A stretch of 64,000 bases of DNA, from positions 1,426,001 through 1,490,000 of the forward strand of contig NZ_CP015772.1 of the NCBI RefSeq assembly GCF_001654455.1, written 5' to 3'. The DNA is from Niabella ginsenosidivorans. GTDB lineage: Bacteria; Bacteroidota; Bacteroidia; Chitinophagales; Chitinophagaceae. The translations under genes were made by a program, and so were the position numbers. This document shows positions 1 to 12,201 of this stretch, in pieces. Within the stretch, counting starts at the first letter, position 1. Every line of letters begins with the position of its first letter. The notes beneath the pieces are model-generated. The model saw only the letters and a program-made list of their open reading frames with translations. It was not told the DNA's origin and did no database searches.

Positions 1-2598
<2,598 letters not shown>

Positions 2599-2704
2599 AA
2601 TTTTATTTTAGAGTTGGGTACTCTTTCTAATATTTTTTTTCCGATATGTTAATTTATTATCTCACCTGACCTTTCCTGAAGGAGAGGGATAAGATGAGAA
2701 CCTT

Positions 2705-2817
2705 TTTATGGTGGTTATACCAAGGGTGTTCACCTCTTCCCATACCGAACAGAGAAGTTAAGCCCCTTATGGCCGATGGTACTGCACCACAATGCGGGAG
2801 AGTAGGTAGCTGCCATT
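2705..2817 (+). rRNA. 5S ribosomal RNA
   Basis: 5S rRNA about 105 nt downstream of the 23S 3' end. The core TCCCATACCGAACAGAGAAGTTAAG and the loop E/helix IV segment GCGGGAGAGTAGGTAGCTGCCA are typical, and the ends ATGGTGG and GCTGCCAT pair. It completes the 16S-23S-5S operon. The ends are accurate to a few bases. Confidence 0.95.
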
Positions 2818-2830
2818 CTTATTAGAGAGA

Positions 2831-2858
2831 GCCTCACAGTAATGTGGGGCTTTTTTTT
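2831..2858 (+). terminator. Intrinsic terminator of the rRNA operon
   Basis: GCCTCACA and TGTGGGGC form an 8-bp stem (one G-U pair) around a short loop, followed by eight T. It lies 14 nt after the 5S gene. Confidence 0.9.
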
Positions 2859-3003
2859 GTGCGTATACGTACTACCTGCTACCGGTTTACTGGCTGACGA
2901 AGATGTGAACAGATCATCCGGCAGCGCACAAACGGAAATGATACCATTCCCCCGGGAAGAACCAAAAGAAAAGCTTCGCGCCGTTCAATGTTTCCGCAGA
3001 AAT

Positions 3004-3121
3004 CGCTGCCGGCGAGGCAGGGAACAGCGCTGACAACGGTTCCTCTGCGCTTCCGTCAATAGCGGAAGTCTGCGTTTCGGGGAAATTTTCGGTCTGATTA
3101 AAAGGGCACTTCCCTATTACT
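3004..3121 (+). repeat. Dispersed intergenic repeat, copy A
   Basis: About 118 bp that align over their whole length with 19453-19642. Shared blocks are GCTGCCGGCGAGGCAGGGAA, CTGCGCTTCCG, CAAT.GCGGAAG and TTTTCGGTCTGATTAAAA, ending in TATTAC. Copy B carries about 70 extra bases in the middle. The flank at 2944-3003 (GGAAG.ACCAAAAGAAAAG) also resembles 18851-18900. The gap 2859-3409 shows nothing else besides upstream sequence of the sigma gene. Confidence 0.7.
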
Positions 3122-3409
3122 TGCCAACAGATGCATTCACGCAGACTTACTGCTAACCTGCCTGATGCAGGATCAATTTCCTGATCCTGTATGATCTGTA
3201 AGTGCAACCGTTTGCACGGTAAACAGATCACTTTTTATCTTAATATCGTAAAGTAAAGGAGTTTAAAGATTGTTTTTTGCTTGTTTTATAGTTATGCAGT
3301 TTGTGAATCTGTAAATTTCTTTCAATGATAGCAGTTCACAAATATTTTTATTACTGCCTGACAAGGCTATAACTGGTTCAGGGAATCCGGTTCATTTTAA
3401 AAATTCAGC

Positions 3410-3973
3410 ATGATCGGTTATAATCAATACAGTGACCAGGAGTTGACAAACCTGTTGAAAGCAGGAGACAGGGAGGCTTTTAATGAGATCTATTTTCGTT
3501 ATTCCTCCCTGCTGTATCATTATGCTTTAAATATCCTGCAACAGGAAGATGAATGTACAGATGCACTACAGGACGTTTTTGTATGGCTTTGGGTGAACCA
3601 GAAAAAACTGAATATTACCTGTCTGAAAGCTTACCTGATGGCCGCGGTAAAATACAAGCTTACCAGGGTGATCCTGGCCAGTAAAAAAAGAGCTGAATTA
3701 CTAAGCAGAACATATGCGTTAAAGGAAATGGCTGTTGAAGAGGACAGTATTGAAATAAAAGAGCTGAAAGCCGCGATCAATGATTTTGTAAATAACTTAC
3801 CACAGCGTGCAAAAGAAATCTATCAGATGAGCCGGGAACAATACCTGAGCAATAAAGAAATAGCTTCCCGTTTGGGAATTACTGAAAAAACGGTTGAGAA
3901 CCAAATGACCATTAACCTGAAAAAATTAAAACTGCATTTAGGTAAAATGTCATTCTGGAGCACTTTCCTGTAA
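3410..3973 (+). CDS. ECF RNA polymerase sigma-70 factor (PUL 1)
   Basis: A 187-residue extracytoplasmic-function sigma factor of the type expanded in Bacteroidota. It should direct RNA polymerase to the promoters of the SusC/SusD locus that follows. Region 2 covers about residues 12-65 (LLKAGDREAFNEIYFRY...ALQDVFVWLW) and region 4 about 123-175, with the helix-turn-helix NKEIASRLGITEKTVENQM. The long sigma-1.1 and sigma-3 regions of housekeeping factors are absent. The adjacent FecR gene at 4176 is its expected membrane-bound anti-sigma partner. By family knowledge, ligand binding to the SusC STN domain is relayed through FecR and releases the sigma factor. The ATG is followed immediately by conserved sequence. 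Which substrate triggers it cannot be read from the sequence. Confidence 0.92.
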   Translation: MIGYNQYSDQELTNLLKAGDREAFNEIYFRYSSLLYHYALNILQQEDECTDALQDVFVWLWVNQKKLNITCLKAYLMAAVKYKLTRVILASKKRAELLSRTYALKEMAVEEDSIEIKELKAAINDFVNNLPQRAKEIYQMSREQYLSNKEIASRLGITEKTVENQMTINLKKLKLHLGKMSFWSTFL

Positions 3974-4175
3974 ATTACCGGCCTCTTTTTTTATTATACA
4001 GGCAGAGAGGTTCTCTACAGCAACCTTATGAACCGGCCACCTCGTGCATACAGCTGTTTTGTGGCATTATTTCAGTTTCCAAATTTTCTTAAAAAAAAAG
4101 CTCCGGGCTTTGGGGGTAGGTCTTCTTTTATGTCCCTATCATATAAAGGAACGTTAAATATCGTCACTTAAAAAA

Positions 4176-5309
4176 ATGATCAGCGCGGAGGAACTTTTAA
4201 AAATTATTGAGCGTATTCAAAACAATACGGCTTCTGAAGAAGAGCTGCGCATTTACAATGCCTGGTGCAATTTACAGCAACAGCCAGACAAACAAATGCC
4301 TTCAGAGGCATTTACTCAAAAACAAGGGGCATTATTTCGCAAAATAAACAAACTGATTAACAGAAAAAGAAATGTGACCCGGTTGTGGGCGGGTATTGCA
4401 GCGGCAATTATTCTGATTGCTGTTTTGCCTGCTACTATTAAACTGCTAAAGTCCCCGGCCAGTGACCACAGCCAGATGGCAGCGGCTCCCGAACGGGATA
4501 TAGCACCGGGAATAAACAGCGCAACATTGATTTTGTCAAATGGGCGCAGAATCACTCTGGCTGCAGGAATGCAGGGCAAGTTAGCAGAAGAATCAGGCAC
4601 TGAAATTATCAGGACATCGGACAGCACTGTTCTTTATAAGAACTTTATGTCTATGCCGGCAAATAGCAACGGGGCAATTGCATATAATACACTTACTACT
4701 GCCAGGGCGCAACAATACCAGCTAGTACTTCCGGACGGATCAAAAATATGGCTTAATGCGGCAACATCAGTCAGGTTTCCGGTAAGTTTTTCAGGATTAA
4801 AAGAACGCAGGGTAGAACTGGATGGAGAGGCCTATTTTGAAGTAGCCAAGGATGCTTCCAAACCCTTTATTGTACACTCAAGACAGCAGGATATAAAAGT
4901 GCTGGGCACGCATTTTAATGTAAATAGTTATGCAGATGAATCAGAAGCAAGAACAACTTTATTAGAAGGGTCAGTAAATATAAACGGAAAACTAACATTG
5001 AGACCGGGAGAACAGGCAAAGCTGGATAGAGAAGGCAAAATTGAGATTGCAAAGGTTAAAACAACGGCTTCCATTGCCTGGCAGAAAGGTTATTTTGAAT
5101 TTAACGATGAAAATGTATATGAGATTATGAGAAAGATTTCCCGTTGGTACGATGTGGAAGTGATTTATGAAGGAACTATTCCTTTAGATAAGATGGAGGG
5201 AACTGTATCCCGTTTTCAGCAGGTATCTAAAGTGCTTTCGATTATGCAGGCAACAGGTTTATTGAAGTTTCGTATTGAAGAGAAAAGAATTTATGTAAGC
5301 AGGGGATAA
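4176..5309 (+). CDS. FecR-family anti-sigma factor (PUL 1)
   Basis: A 377-residue inner-membrane anti-sigma regulator. Residues 1-68 are a cytoplasmic sigma-binding segment, about 70-90 are a single membrane helix (WAGIAAAIILIAVLPATIKLL), and the rest is periplasmic. The FecR domain lies at about 175-255, with LPDGSKIWLNAATSVRFP, ELDGEAYFEVAKD and VLGTHFNVNSY. The C-terminal DUF4974-like domain (about 305-375, ISRWYDVEVIYEG) is thought to contact the STN domain of the receptor. The gene lies 202 bp after the sigma gene and just before an STN-bearing SusC, the usual order of a trans-envelope signalling cassette. Confidence 0.93.
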   Translation: MISAEELLKIIERIQNNTASEEELRIYNAWCNLQQQPDKQMPSEAFTQKQGALFRKINKLINRKRNVTRLWAGIAAAIILIAVLPATIKLLKSPASDHSQMAAAPERDIAPGINSATLILSNGRRITLAAGMQGKLAEESGTEIIRTSDSTVLYKNFMSMPANSNGAIAYNTLTTARAQQYQLVLPDGSKIWLNAATSVRFPVSFSGLKERRVELDGEAYFEVAKDASKPFIVHSRQQDIKVLGTHFNVNSYADESEARTTLLEGSVNINGKLTLRPGEQAKLDREGKIEIAKVKTTASIAWQKGYFEFNDENVYEIMRKISRWYDVEVIYEGTIPLDKMEGTVSRFQQVSKVLSIMQATGLLKFRIEEKRIYVSRG

Positions 5310-5402
5310 ATACTTTTTATTTTAATTACTGCCAAAATTTGATTGCCGCTATTCTTAATAGACAATATAATATATCCTACCAATAATTTAAAAAACCAAA
5401 GT

Positions 5403-8400
5403 ATGTACGGTAAAGTTTTGTACAGGATAGCCGATTCGCTATCTGAGACCGGATCGCCAAGAGGCTTATTTGCACGGAAGATGCTGGCTTTTTTGCTGCT
5501 GTTTTCATTTTTACAGGTAAGCGCCGGGGGGTATGCGCAGCGGATTAATCTGTCTGAAAAAAATGTGCCGCTGCTTAAAGCAATGATGGCCATCCGGGCT
5601 CAAAGCGGGTATGATTTTTTTTATGTAAAATCTTACCTGCAAGATGCAACGCCTGTAACTGTTACTATAAAAAATGCTTCTTTGAAAGATGCGCTCGATC
5701 TTTTATTTCAAAACCAGCCCTTAACTTATGAAATAAAAGACAATGTAATAGTTATAAAACGAAGAGAAGTAACACCGGTTAATGCTGCAACGGCCATGAA
5801 TCTGTATCAGCCTGTTACAGGGCAGGTGAATGATGAAAATGGCAAGCCGTTAGGAGGTGTCAGTATTTCTGTAAAGGGAAGTAACCGTGCTGCAATAACA
5901 AACCAGGAGGGAAAATTTACAATTGACGTAAACAAAGGAGAAACAATTGTAATCAGTTATATTGGTTATGAAACCCAGGAAATCATTTATGAAGCCCGGA
6001 CCACATTAGCAGTTGCGCTTAAACTGGCTAATAACCCCCTGACAGAAGTTACAGTAATCGGATATGGCAGCTTACGTCAACGGGATGTAACAGGAGCCAT
6101 TGCCAAAGTATCCGGAAAAGACCTGGATGTGAGCATTACTTCCAGCTTTCAGCAGGCATTACAGGGGAAAGCTTCAGGGGTGCAGGTTACCCAGGGCACC
6201 GGTCAGCCCGGCGCGGGTGTATCTGTGCAAATCAGAAGCAACCCTTCATATGCAAATGCCGGAGTGTTATATGTGATTGATGGAGTGCCGGTAAATGACG
6301 CGGCCGGCGAGCCAAAAATTGGCGGCGACATCGGCGAAAAATACCAGGTAGGCGGTGTAGACAAATCGCCGTTAAACTTTATTAATCCCAACGATATTGA
6401 ATCCATACAGTTTTTAAAAGATGCCAGCGCCGCCTCCATTTACGGGGCCCGGGCAGGCTCCGGAGTGGTATTGATCGTTACCAAAAAGGGCAGTGCCAAT
6501 AAGGCCAGGCTCCAGTACTCGGGCTCTTATGGCGTACAAAAAGCAGATAAAATGTGGCCCGTTTATGGTGCAAAGGAGTATATGGAGGAACGTAATGAGC
6601 TGGCTCTGGAAAAGTGGTATAAGGATAGTTCCATAGCGCCCTATTACGGCACCAGGGATGCGGCTTCTGTAAAACCATACACGCCGGTATTTACACAGGA
6701 CGAGATCAATAATGCCCTTTCAGGAAAATCAGCAACTGAGGCCATCACCAGGAATGGCTTTACGGAGCAGCATAATATATCTCTTACCGGCGGAAATGGT
6801 AAAACCAGCTATTTTGCATCGGGTAACTATTTTGACCAGCGCGGAGTGATTATTGGTACGGACTACCGCCGCTATAACGGCAGGCTGAACCTGGACCAGG
6901 TTATATCTGATAAGATTAAGGTGGGAACCAATATTGTGGTATCTAATTCGGAAGCTAATAACACTGTTACCGGCGGTGAAAACGAAAACGGAGGTATTGT
7001 TACAGCTGCAATTTACTGGGCGCCTATACAACCCTTGCAGGCGGCTGATGGCAGCTACCCGCTTAGCCCGTACTACCCGGCCATTCCCAACCCGCTTTCT
7101 TATGGCACTGTAACAGACCTTACAAAAGCGAACCGGCTGTTGACCAGTGCGTATGGAGAGTGGACGATCATACCGGGGTTGAAAGCCAAAGCCAACTTTA
7201 GCTATGACCAGTCCTATACCAAGCGGGCCACTTATTTTCCCAGAACTTTTTTGTACGGATCTAACGCAAATGGTGCCGCAAGTATTTCAGAGTCCGATGC
7301 ACAATCTAAATTATATGAATACACCCTTACCTATAATAAAGATCTGTCAGAAAGGCACCGGTTAAACGCGGTTGCTGGCTACTCTTATCAACAAACAGGC
7401 TGGAGCGGCTTTAACGCAGGAAACCAGAACTTTCTTTCAGATCAGACGCTTTATTACAACTTAAAATCAGGTGCGGCACTAACCCCAGCGGTAGGCTCCA
7501 GCAGGAGCGAGCAGATCTGGGCCTCCTATTTTGCAAGGGCCATTTACACCTATAACAACAATATAACCCTGCAGGCCTCCATAAGAAGAGACGGGTCTTC
7601 TGTTTTTGCGCAAAATAAAAAATGGGGTTATTTCCCGGGGGTATCAGCCGGCTGGGTGCTTTCAGACGAGCCATGGTTGAAGGGGATCGGCGCGATCAGC
7701 TATCTTAAGCTGCGTATCGGTTATGGAGAAACCGGGAACAGTTCTTTCGGAGCCTCTGCCTTTCCTCTTTACCAATCATCCCTCAGCCCGTATTTCGGAA
7801 GCGGCAGCATCAATACCGGGGTTGTATTGACCCAGGCCGCTAATCCAAATCTTACCTGGGAAACGGCCGGGGAATTTAATACCGGCCTGGATTTTGGATT
7901 TTTAGATAACAGGATTTCCGGCTCCTTTGACTATTTTAATAAAACCATCCGGAACCTGATCTTCTATGTGCCTTATCCCACCGGTTTTATTATCAGCGGC
8001 GTGTATGACAATGCAGGTAAAACAAGATCCACCGGCTATGAGCTCAGCTTCAATACAAAAAATATCAGGTCAGAATCGCCCGACGGGTTTAACTGGTCTA
8101 CCAGCATCAATTTCTCTCATTACCTGAACTACTGGGTGGAAAGGTCTGCGCTGGCATTGAAACAATTAGCAAAATATGAGTATGCAACCGGCAGCAAAGC
8201 CTTGTTCAATCCTGTTTTTGGTTACCTGTCTGACGGTCTCTTTACCGGCCAATACGGAACGGCGCCGGCCTGGATGCCCAATATGCTGCCGGGCGGCCTT
8301 ATTTTAAAAGATATTCATGGTTATGATGCTGACGGAAACCTGACAGGGCCTGACGGGAAAATAACAGAGGCCGACAGGACTTATCTGGGCAATGGCGATC

Positions 8401-8882
8401 CTCAGTTTAACTTTGGTTTTGGTAATAATTTCCAGTTCAAAGGTTTCGACCTGAATATCTATATGTCCGGCATGAAGCGCAAATTATGGTCTCCGTTGGA
8501 AAGTGGAAGAGCTACAGAAACCAGCATGGCATCCAATAAGGGCTTTAATGGAATGCCTGTTACCAACAGATGGGGCATTAACAATATAAACGGTACTTTT
8601 CCAACGGCTCTTTATGATCCTACCTATAGCGGCTATCAGAACGGTGCGAGTTACTGGCTGGTAGATGGCAGCTTCCTGCGGGCCAGGAACATTACACTGG
8701 GCTATACCCTGCCGGGGAGTTTAATGGCCAAACAAAAAATATTTTCTTCAATACGGGTTTCTTTTGATGCGCAGAATCTGTTTACCATCACCAGCTATCC
8801 AGGGCTGGACCCTGAGCTAAGTCAGGATAACTTCTACCCGCTGGTGAAAAGTTATGTCTTTGGTATCAATGCTACATTTTAA
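5403..8882 (+). CDS. SusC/RagA-family TonB-dependent receptor with STN signalling domain (PUL 1)
   Basis: Outer-membrane beta-barrel that imports oligosaccharides with TonB energy, working with the SusD lipoprotein encoded 17 bp downstream. I start it at the ATG at 5403. The frame is open further upstream to a TTG at 5343, but the signal peptide (KMLAFLLLFSFLQVSAGGYAQ) fits the later start, giving 1159 residues. Domains in order: STN (about 48-120, VPLLKAMMAIRAQSGYDFFY), carboxypeptidase-regulatory-like domain (about 135-210, VTGQVNDENGKPLGGVSI), TonB box and plug (TEVTVIGYGSLRQRDVTGA; FLKDASAASIYGARAGSG), then the barrel ending in YVFGINATF. The STN domain matches the upstream sigma/FecR pair. 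The substrate is unknown. Confidence 0.96.
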   Translation: MYGKVLYRIADSLSETGSPRGLFARKMLAFLLLFSFLQVSAGGYAQRINLSEKNVPLLKAMMAIRAQSGYDFFYVKSYLQDATPVTVTIKNASLKDALDLLFQNQPLTYEIKDNVIVIKRREVTPVNAATAMNLYQPVTGQVNDENGKPLGGVSISVKGSNRAAITNQEGKFTIDVNKGETIVISYIGYETQEIIYEARTTLAVALKLANNPLTEVTVIGYGSLRQRDVTGAIAKVSGKDLDVSITSSFQQALQGKASGVQVTQGTGQPGAGVSVQIRSNPSYANAGVLYVIDGVPVNDAAGEPKIGGDIGEKYQVGGVDKSPLNFINPNDIESIQFLKDASAASIYGARAGSGVVLIVTKKGSANKARLQYSGSYGVQKADKMWPVYGAKEYMEERNELALEKWYKDSSIAPYYGTRDAASVKPYTPVFTQDEINNALSGKSATEAITRNGFTEQHNISLTGGNGKTSYFASGNYFDQRGVIIGTDYRRYNGRLNLDQVISDKIKVGTNIVVSNSEANNTVTGGENENGGIVTAAIYWAPIQPLQAADGSYPLSPYYPAIPNPLSYGTVTDLTKANRLLTSAYGEWTIIPGLKAKANFSYDQSYTKRATYFPRTFLYGSNANGAASISESDAQSKLYEYTLTYNKDLSERHRLNAVAGYSYQQTGWSGFNAGNQNFLSDQTLYYNLKSGAALTPAVGSSRSEQIWASYFARAIYTYNNNITLQASIRRDGSSVFAQNKKWGYFPGVSAGWVLSDEPWLKGIGAISYLKLRIGYGETGNSSFGASAFPLYQSSLSPYFGSGSINTGVVLTQAANPNLTWETAGEFNTGLDFGFLDNRISGSFDYFNKTIRNLIFYVPYPTGFIISGVYDNAGKTRSTGYELSFNTKNIRSESPDGFNWSTSINFSHYLNYWVERSALALKQLAKYEYATGSKALFNPVFGYLSDGLFTGQYGTAPAWMPNMLPGGLILKDIHGYDADGNLTGPDGKITEADRTYLGNGDPQFNFGFGNNFQFKGFDLNIYMSGMKRKLWSPLESGRATETSMASNKGFNGMPVTNRWGINNINGTFPTALYDPTYSGYQNGASYWLVDGSFLRARNITLGYTLPGSLMAKQKIFSSIRVSFDAQNLFTITSYPGLDPELSQDNFYPLVKSYVFGINATF

Positions 8883-8899
8883 AAAGTAAAAAAAGAAAT

Positions 8900-10414
8900 A
8901 TGAAATTATCTATCTCATATAAGAGCATAATAACAGCCGCATGCAGCGCAAGTCTGCTGCTTGTACTGGCCGGTTGCGAAAAGAAACTGGATTACACAAG
9001 TTACGGCGATCTGAATTCAGTAATCAAAACACCTGAAGGCGTGGCTGCCACCGTAAATGCCGCTTATACCGGACTGGCCGGCGGTGGCGACTGGCAAGGC
9101 GGAGCAATGGCCGGCACCTATAGCTGGAAGACCCAGGCCATGATGACCACCGATGAAGGTGTTTGCGCATGGGGTGGCGACTGGAGCCGTATGTATAGTT
9201 TAAACTTTTCGCCGGACTTTGACTGGGTAACCCATAATTACGGCAACTACCTGGCTTTTGTTTCCAGGGTTACAATTGCACTGGATGGTATTCAGGAAGT
9301 TACTTTGGACGAAGACCTGAAAAAAAGGTATATAGCTGAGCTGAAAGCATTACGCGCCTATTATGCGCAGATGTTGTATTTTAATTATGGGCCGCTTACC
9401 ATAATTACCGATGCCGAAATAGCGTCCAACCCGGATGCCGATCCGGTACCGCGGCCCAGCAGTGAGGAGATGGTAGCCCAAATTGAAGCAGACTGGCAGG
9501 ATGCCATCAACGGGCTGCCGCCCAAATTTACCGGTGGCGATTATGGCCGGTTTTCCAAAACCGCGGCGCTTACTGGTCTTATGAAGTTGTATATGCACGA
9601 AAAGCAATGGCAAAAGGCAGTAGCAACCGGGCAGCAGATTAAAACAATGGGCTATTCGCTGGAGGGCAGCTATCAGGATCTGTTTAATATTAATAACAAG
9701 GGAGGTAACTCTAAGGAGATCATCCTTGCGGTGGTATGCACCAATATCGCCAGCGTAACCAACTATACCAATATGTGGCTGGCGCATGCATTACCCGCAG
9801 ATTATATAGACTCTACCGGTATCAGCCTCACCGCATGGGGAGGCTATAAAATGCCGTGGAAAAGCTATGATAAGTTTAATCCGCAAGACAAACGGTTAAA
9901 TGTATTGTTACGGCGGTACCCCATTGGCAAAAACGCAGATGGCAGTGTTAAGTATAAAGATGCGCGAGCTGCAGGAGATATAGGAGCCGTGCCTATGAAA
10001 TACGCGCCTGATCCGTCAAAAGCTAATTCGCAGAACAGTGCCGTCGATATGCCGATTTACCGGTATGCTGATGTATTGCTGATGCTTGCTGAAAGCATCA
10101 ATGAAGCAAATGGAGGCCCCAATTCAGAAGCGTATAACGCCATAAACGATGTCAGGGCAAGAGCAGGTCTTGCTGCAATACCCACCGGATTAAATCATGA
10201 TCAGTTCCTGCAAAAAATTCAGGATGAACGCTTGTTTGAATTATGGGCGGAAGGTCAGAGGAGGGATGATCTCATTCGCTGGAACTTATATACCCAACGT
10301 GCTGCAAATGATGGTTCCACTACTGCAGAGCCTTATAAAGTATTATTCCCTCTTCCCAGAACGGCAGTTACACAAAGCAATGGCATTATTAAGCAAAACC
10401 CCGGCTATAATTAA
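8900..10414 (+). CDS. SusD/RagB-family nutrient-binding outer-membrane lipoprotein (PUL 1)
   Basis: A 504-residue surface lipoprotein that caps the SusC barrel and binds glycan. The signal peptide ends in the lipobox LAGC, with Cys26 as the lipidated residue. The SusD fold is recognisable from the TPR-like N-terminal half (YIAELKALRAYYAQMLYFNYG; ALTGLMKLYMHEKQW) and the C-terminal motif YRYADVLLMLAESINEANGG...INDVRARAGL...IQDERLFELWAEGQRRDDLIRW. The last residues (NPGYN) are typical of the family. It lies 17 bp after SusC and is surely co-transcribed with it. Confidence 0.96.
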   Translation: MKLSISYKSIITAACSASLLLVLAGCEKKLDYTSYGDLNSVIKTPEGVAATVNAAYTGLAGGGDWQGGAMAGTYSWKTQAMMTTDEGVCAWGGDWSRMYSLNFSPDFDWVTHNYGNYLAFVSRVTIALDGIQEVTLDEDLKKRYIAELKALRAYYAQMLYFNYGPLTIITDAEIASNPDADPVPRPSSEEMVAQIEADWQDAINGLPPKFTGGDYGRFSKTAALTGLMKLYMHEKQWQKAVATGQQIKTMGYSLEGSYQDLFNINNKGGNSKEIILAVVCTNIASVTNYTNMWLAHALPADYIDSTGISLTAWGGYKMPWKSYDKFNPQDKRLNVLLRRYPIGKNADGSVKYKDARAAGDIGAVPMKYAPDPSKANSQNSAVDMPIYRYADVLLMLAESINEANGGPNSEAYNAINDVRARAGLAAIPTGLNHDQFLQKIQDERLFELWAEGQRRDDLIRWNLYTQRAANDGSTTAEPYKVLFPLPRTAVTQSNGIIKQNPGYN

Positions 10415-10442
10415 TTCCCCGCAACCTGACAGTTCAAATGTG

Positions 10443-10470
10443 GGAGGCTTATAATGCCTCCTCATTTTAT
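10443..10470 (+). terminator. Possible weak terminator after susD (PUL 1)
   Basis: GGAGGC and GCCTCC form a 6-bp stem around TTATAAT, followed by the T-rich TCATTTTAT. It lies 29 bp after the SusD stop. The U-tract is broken, so it may only attenuate read-through into the hydrolase genes. Confidence 0.5.
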
Positions 10471-10550
10471 GGTATAAAAACTCCGGTGATATGCTCCTTC
10501 TGAGTTCAAACAGCAGTAACTCATTTTTTAATGACAGGTAATATTTGACC

Positions 10551-11989
10551 ATGAAAAAAAAGGGATTTTTACAATTATGTACAGGTATCCTGTCTCTTTT
10601 GCTCTGTACCCGGCTTTATGGTCAGATCGAGAATTTTTCGGCACAGAGGATCGCTCGTATTATTCCAAAAGAGATCGATAGTGTATTAACGAACCCGGGA
10701 ATCGGCTTCACCACTTTTCAGCGGTTCAATGGTGATACGCTGAATCAGGGGCTGGAATGGACAGAAGGCAGGCCCATCGTTTATCAGCCATTCAAGGGAA
10801 ATTTAACCAATAAGGAATACCCGCTTACATCCATTGCTTATTTCAGGGTTTACTGGCGGTTCCTGGAGCCGGAAAAGGGTAGGTTTAACTGGAAAATCAT
10901 TGATCAGGCACTTCTTACAGCTCATGAGCGCGGGCAAACGCTCATGCTGCGCGTGGCGCCCTATGGAGAAGGCGATGACAAAGATAGTGATGTGCCCGGC
11001 TGGTACCGGGCTATGGTGGGATCGAAAAATGAATGGTTCACAGATTCTGCCGGCTGGCGGGTAAATCCGGAAGATCCGCGATACGCGCAATATTACGGGG
11101 GAATGATTGCCGAACTGGGTAAACGGTATGATGGGCACCCGGATCTGGAGGCCCTGGATCTTTCTATTGTTGGCTTCTGGGGGAAGGCCGCGGCGCTTCG
11201 CAGCTTTCCCGGCAAACAAGGGAAGCTTTGGTGGACGCCTATACAGACCATTTTAAAAAGACGTCTTTGATTGCTTTGTTAACCGATAAGAAAACAGAAA
11301 CATATGCCCTGTCAAAAGCCGGTATTGGTTGGCGCATCGACTGCCTGGGTGATATGGGAGGCTTTGATAAGAACTGGTCGCACATGCTGGATTATTATCC
11401 GGAAGGCATTATCAATTTCGGAATGCAGGATGCTTGGAAGAAAGGGCCTGTGAGCCTGGAAGTTTGCTGGGTAATGCAAAAATGGAAAGATGAGGGATGG
11501 AATATTGATTATATTATAGATCAGTCGCTTAAATGGCATGTTTCAAGCTTTAATGCTAAATCATCTGCCGTTCCAAAAGAATGGTGGCCACAGGTGAACC
11601 GGTGGCTGAACAAAATGGGGTACCGCTTTGTAGTGCGCAGGTTCACTTATCCGAAGGAGATCATGCGTGGCGGAAAATTATGGTTCACCTCCTGGTGGGA
11701 AAATAAAGGCGTAGCGCCCATATATAAAAGAGATTATTGCTTCGCAATACGGTTGCAGAACAGGCGGGATACGGTGATCCGTACTACTGATGCTGCTATT
11801 ACGGAATGGATGCCGGGAGATAACCTGTATGATAATGCAGTGTACCTGCCTTATGATTTACCGGCAGGTAATTATCAGCTTGACATTGGTATCATAGAAA
11901 AACAGACAAATGAGCCCAAAGTAAAACTTGCTATTGAAGGCAGGACAGCAGATGGCTGGTATCGCCTCGGCAGCATCAGTGTTAAATAA
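10551..11989 (+). pseudogene. DUF4832-type secreted glycosidase-like protein, split by a frameshift
   Basis: Two overlapping frames (10551-11270 and from 11177 to 11989) together encode one secreted protein of about 480 residues. The first half has a signal peptide (GILSLLLCTRLYG), then NPGIGFTTF and a TIM-barrel-like stretch (YFRVYWRFLEPEKGRFNW). The second half carries the C-terminal beta-sandwich of DUF4832 proteins (PKEIMRGGKLWFTSWWENKGVAPIY). The frame breaks after VGFWG at the G5 run 11179-11183. One more G would read GFWGEGRGAS and then join VDAYTDHFKK with no stop. The family motif GxWGEG is restored exactly, so one base appears to be missing. Start taken at the ATG 10551 rather than a TTG two codons earlier. 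If the loss is real, the protein is truncated near residue 240. The substrate is unknown; the locus suggests glycan degradation. Confidence 0.8.
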
Positions 11990-12201
11990 ACAGTAACTCA
12001 GGGCTTTCCGGAACAAGACAGTGTAAAGGCCCCAAATTACTGTTTGTTATAAAGTGACCGTTATTGTAGTGATCCTGTAGTAATTACAGCCAGAAATAAA
12101 AAACGCAATCAATATAAAAACAGACTAATGAAAATTTTTTTTACCTGGTACTGATCCTATCCGCTATAACCGCCAGTGGCCAGCAAAACAAGAATGAACA
12201 G

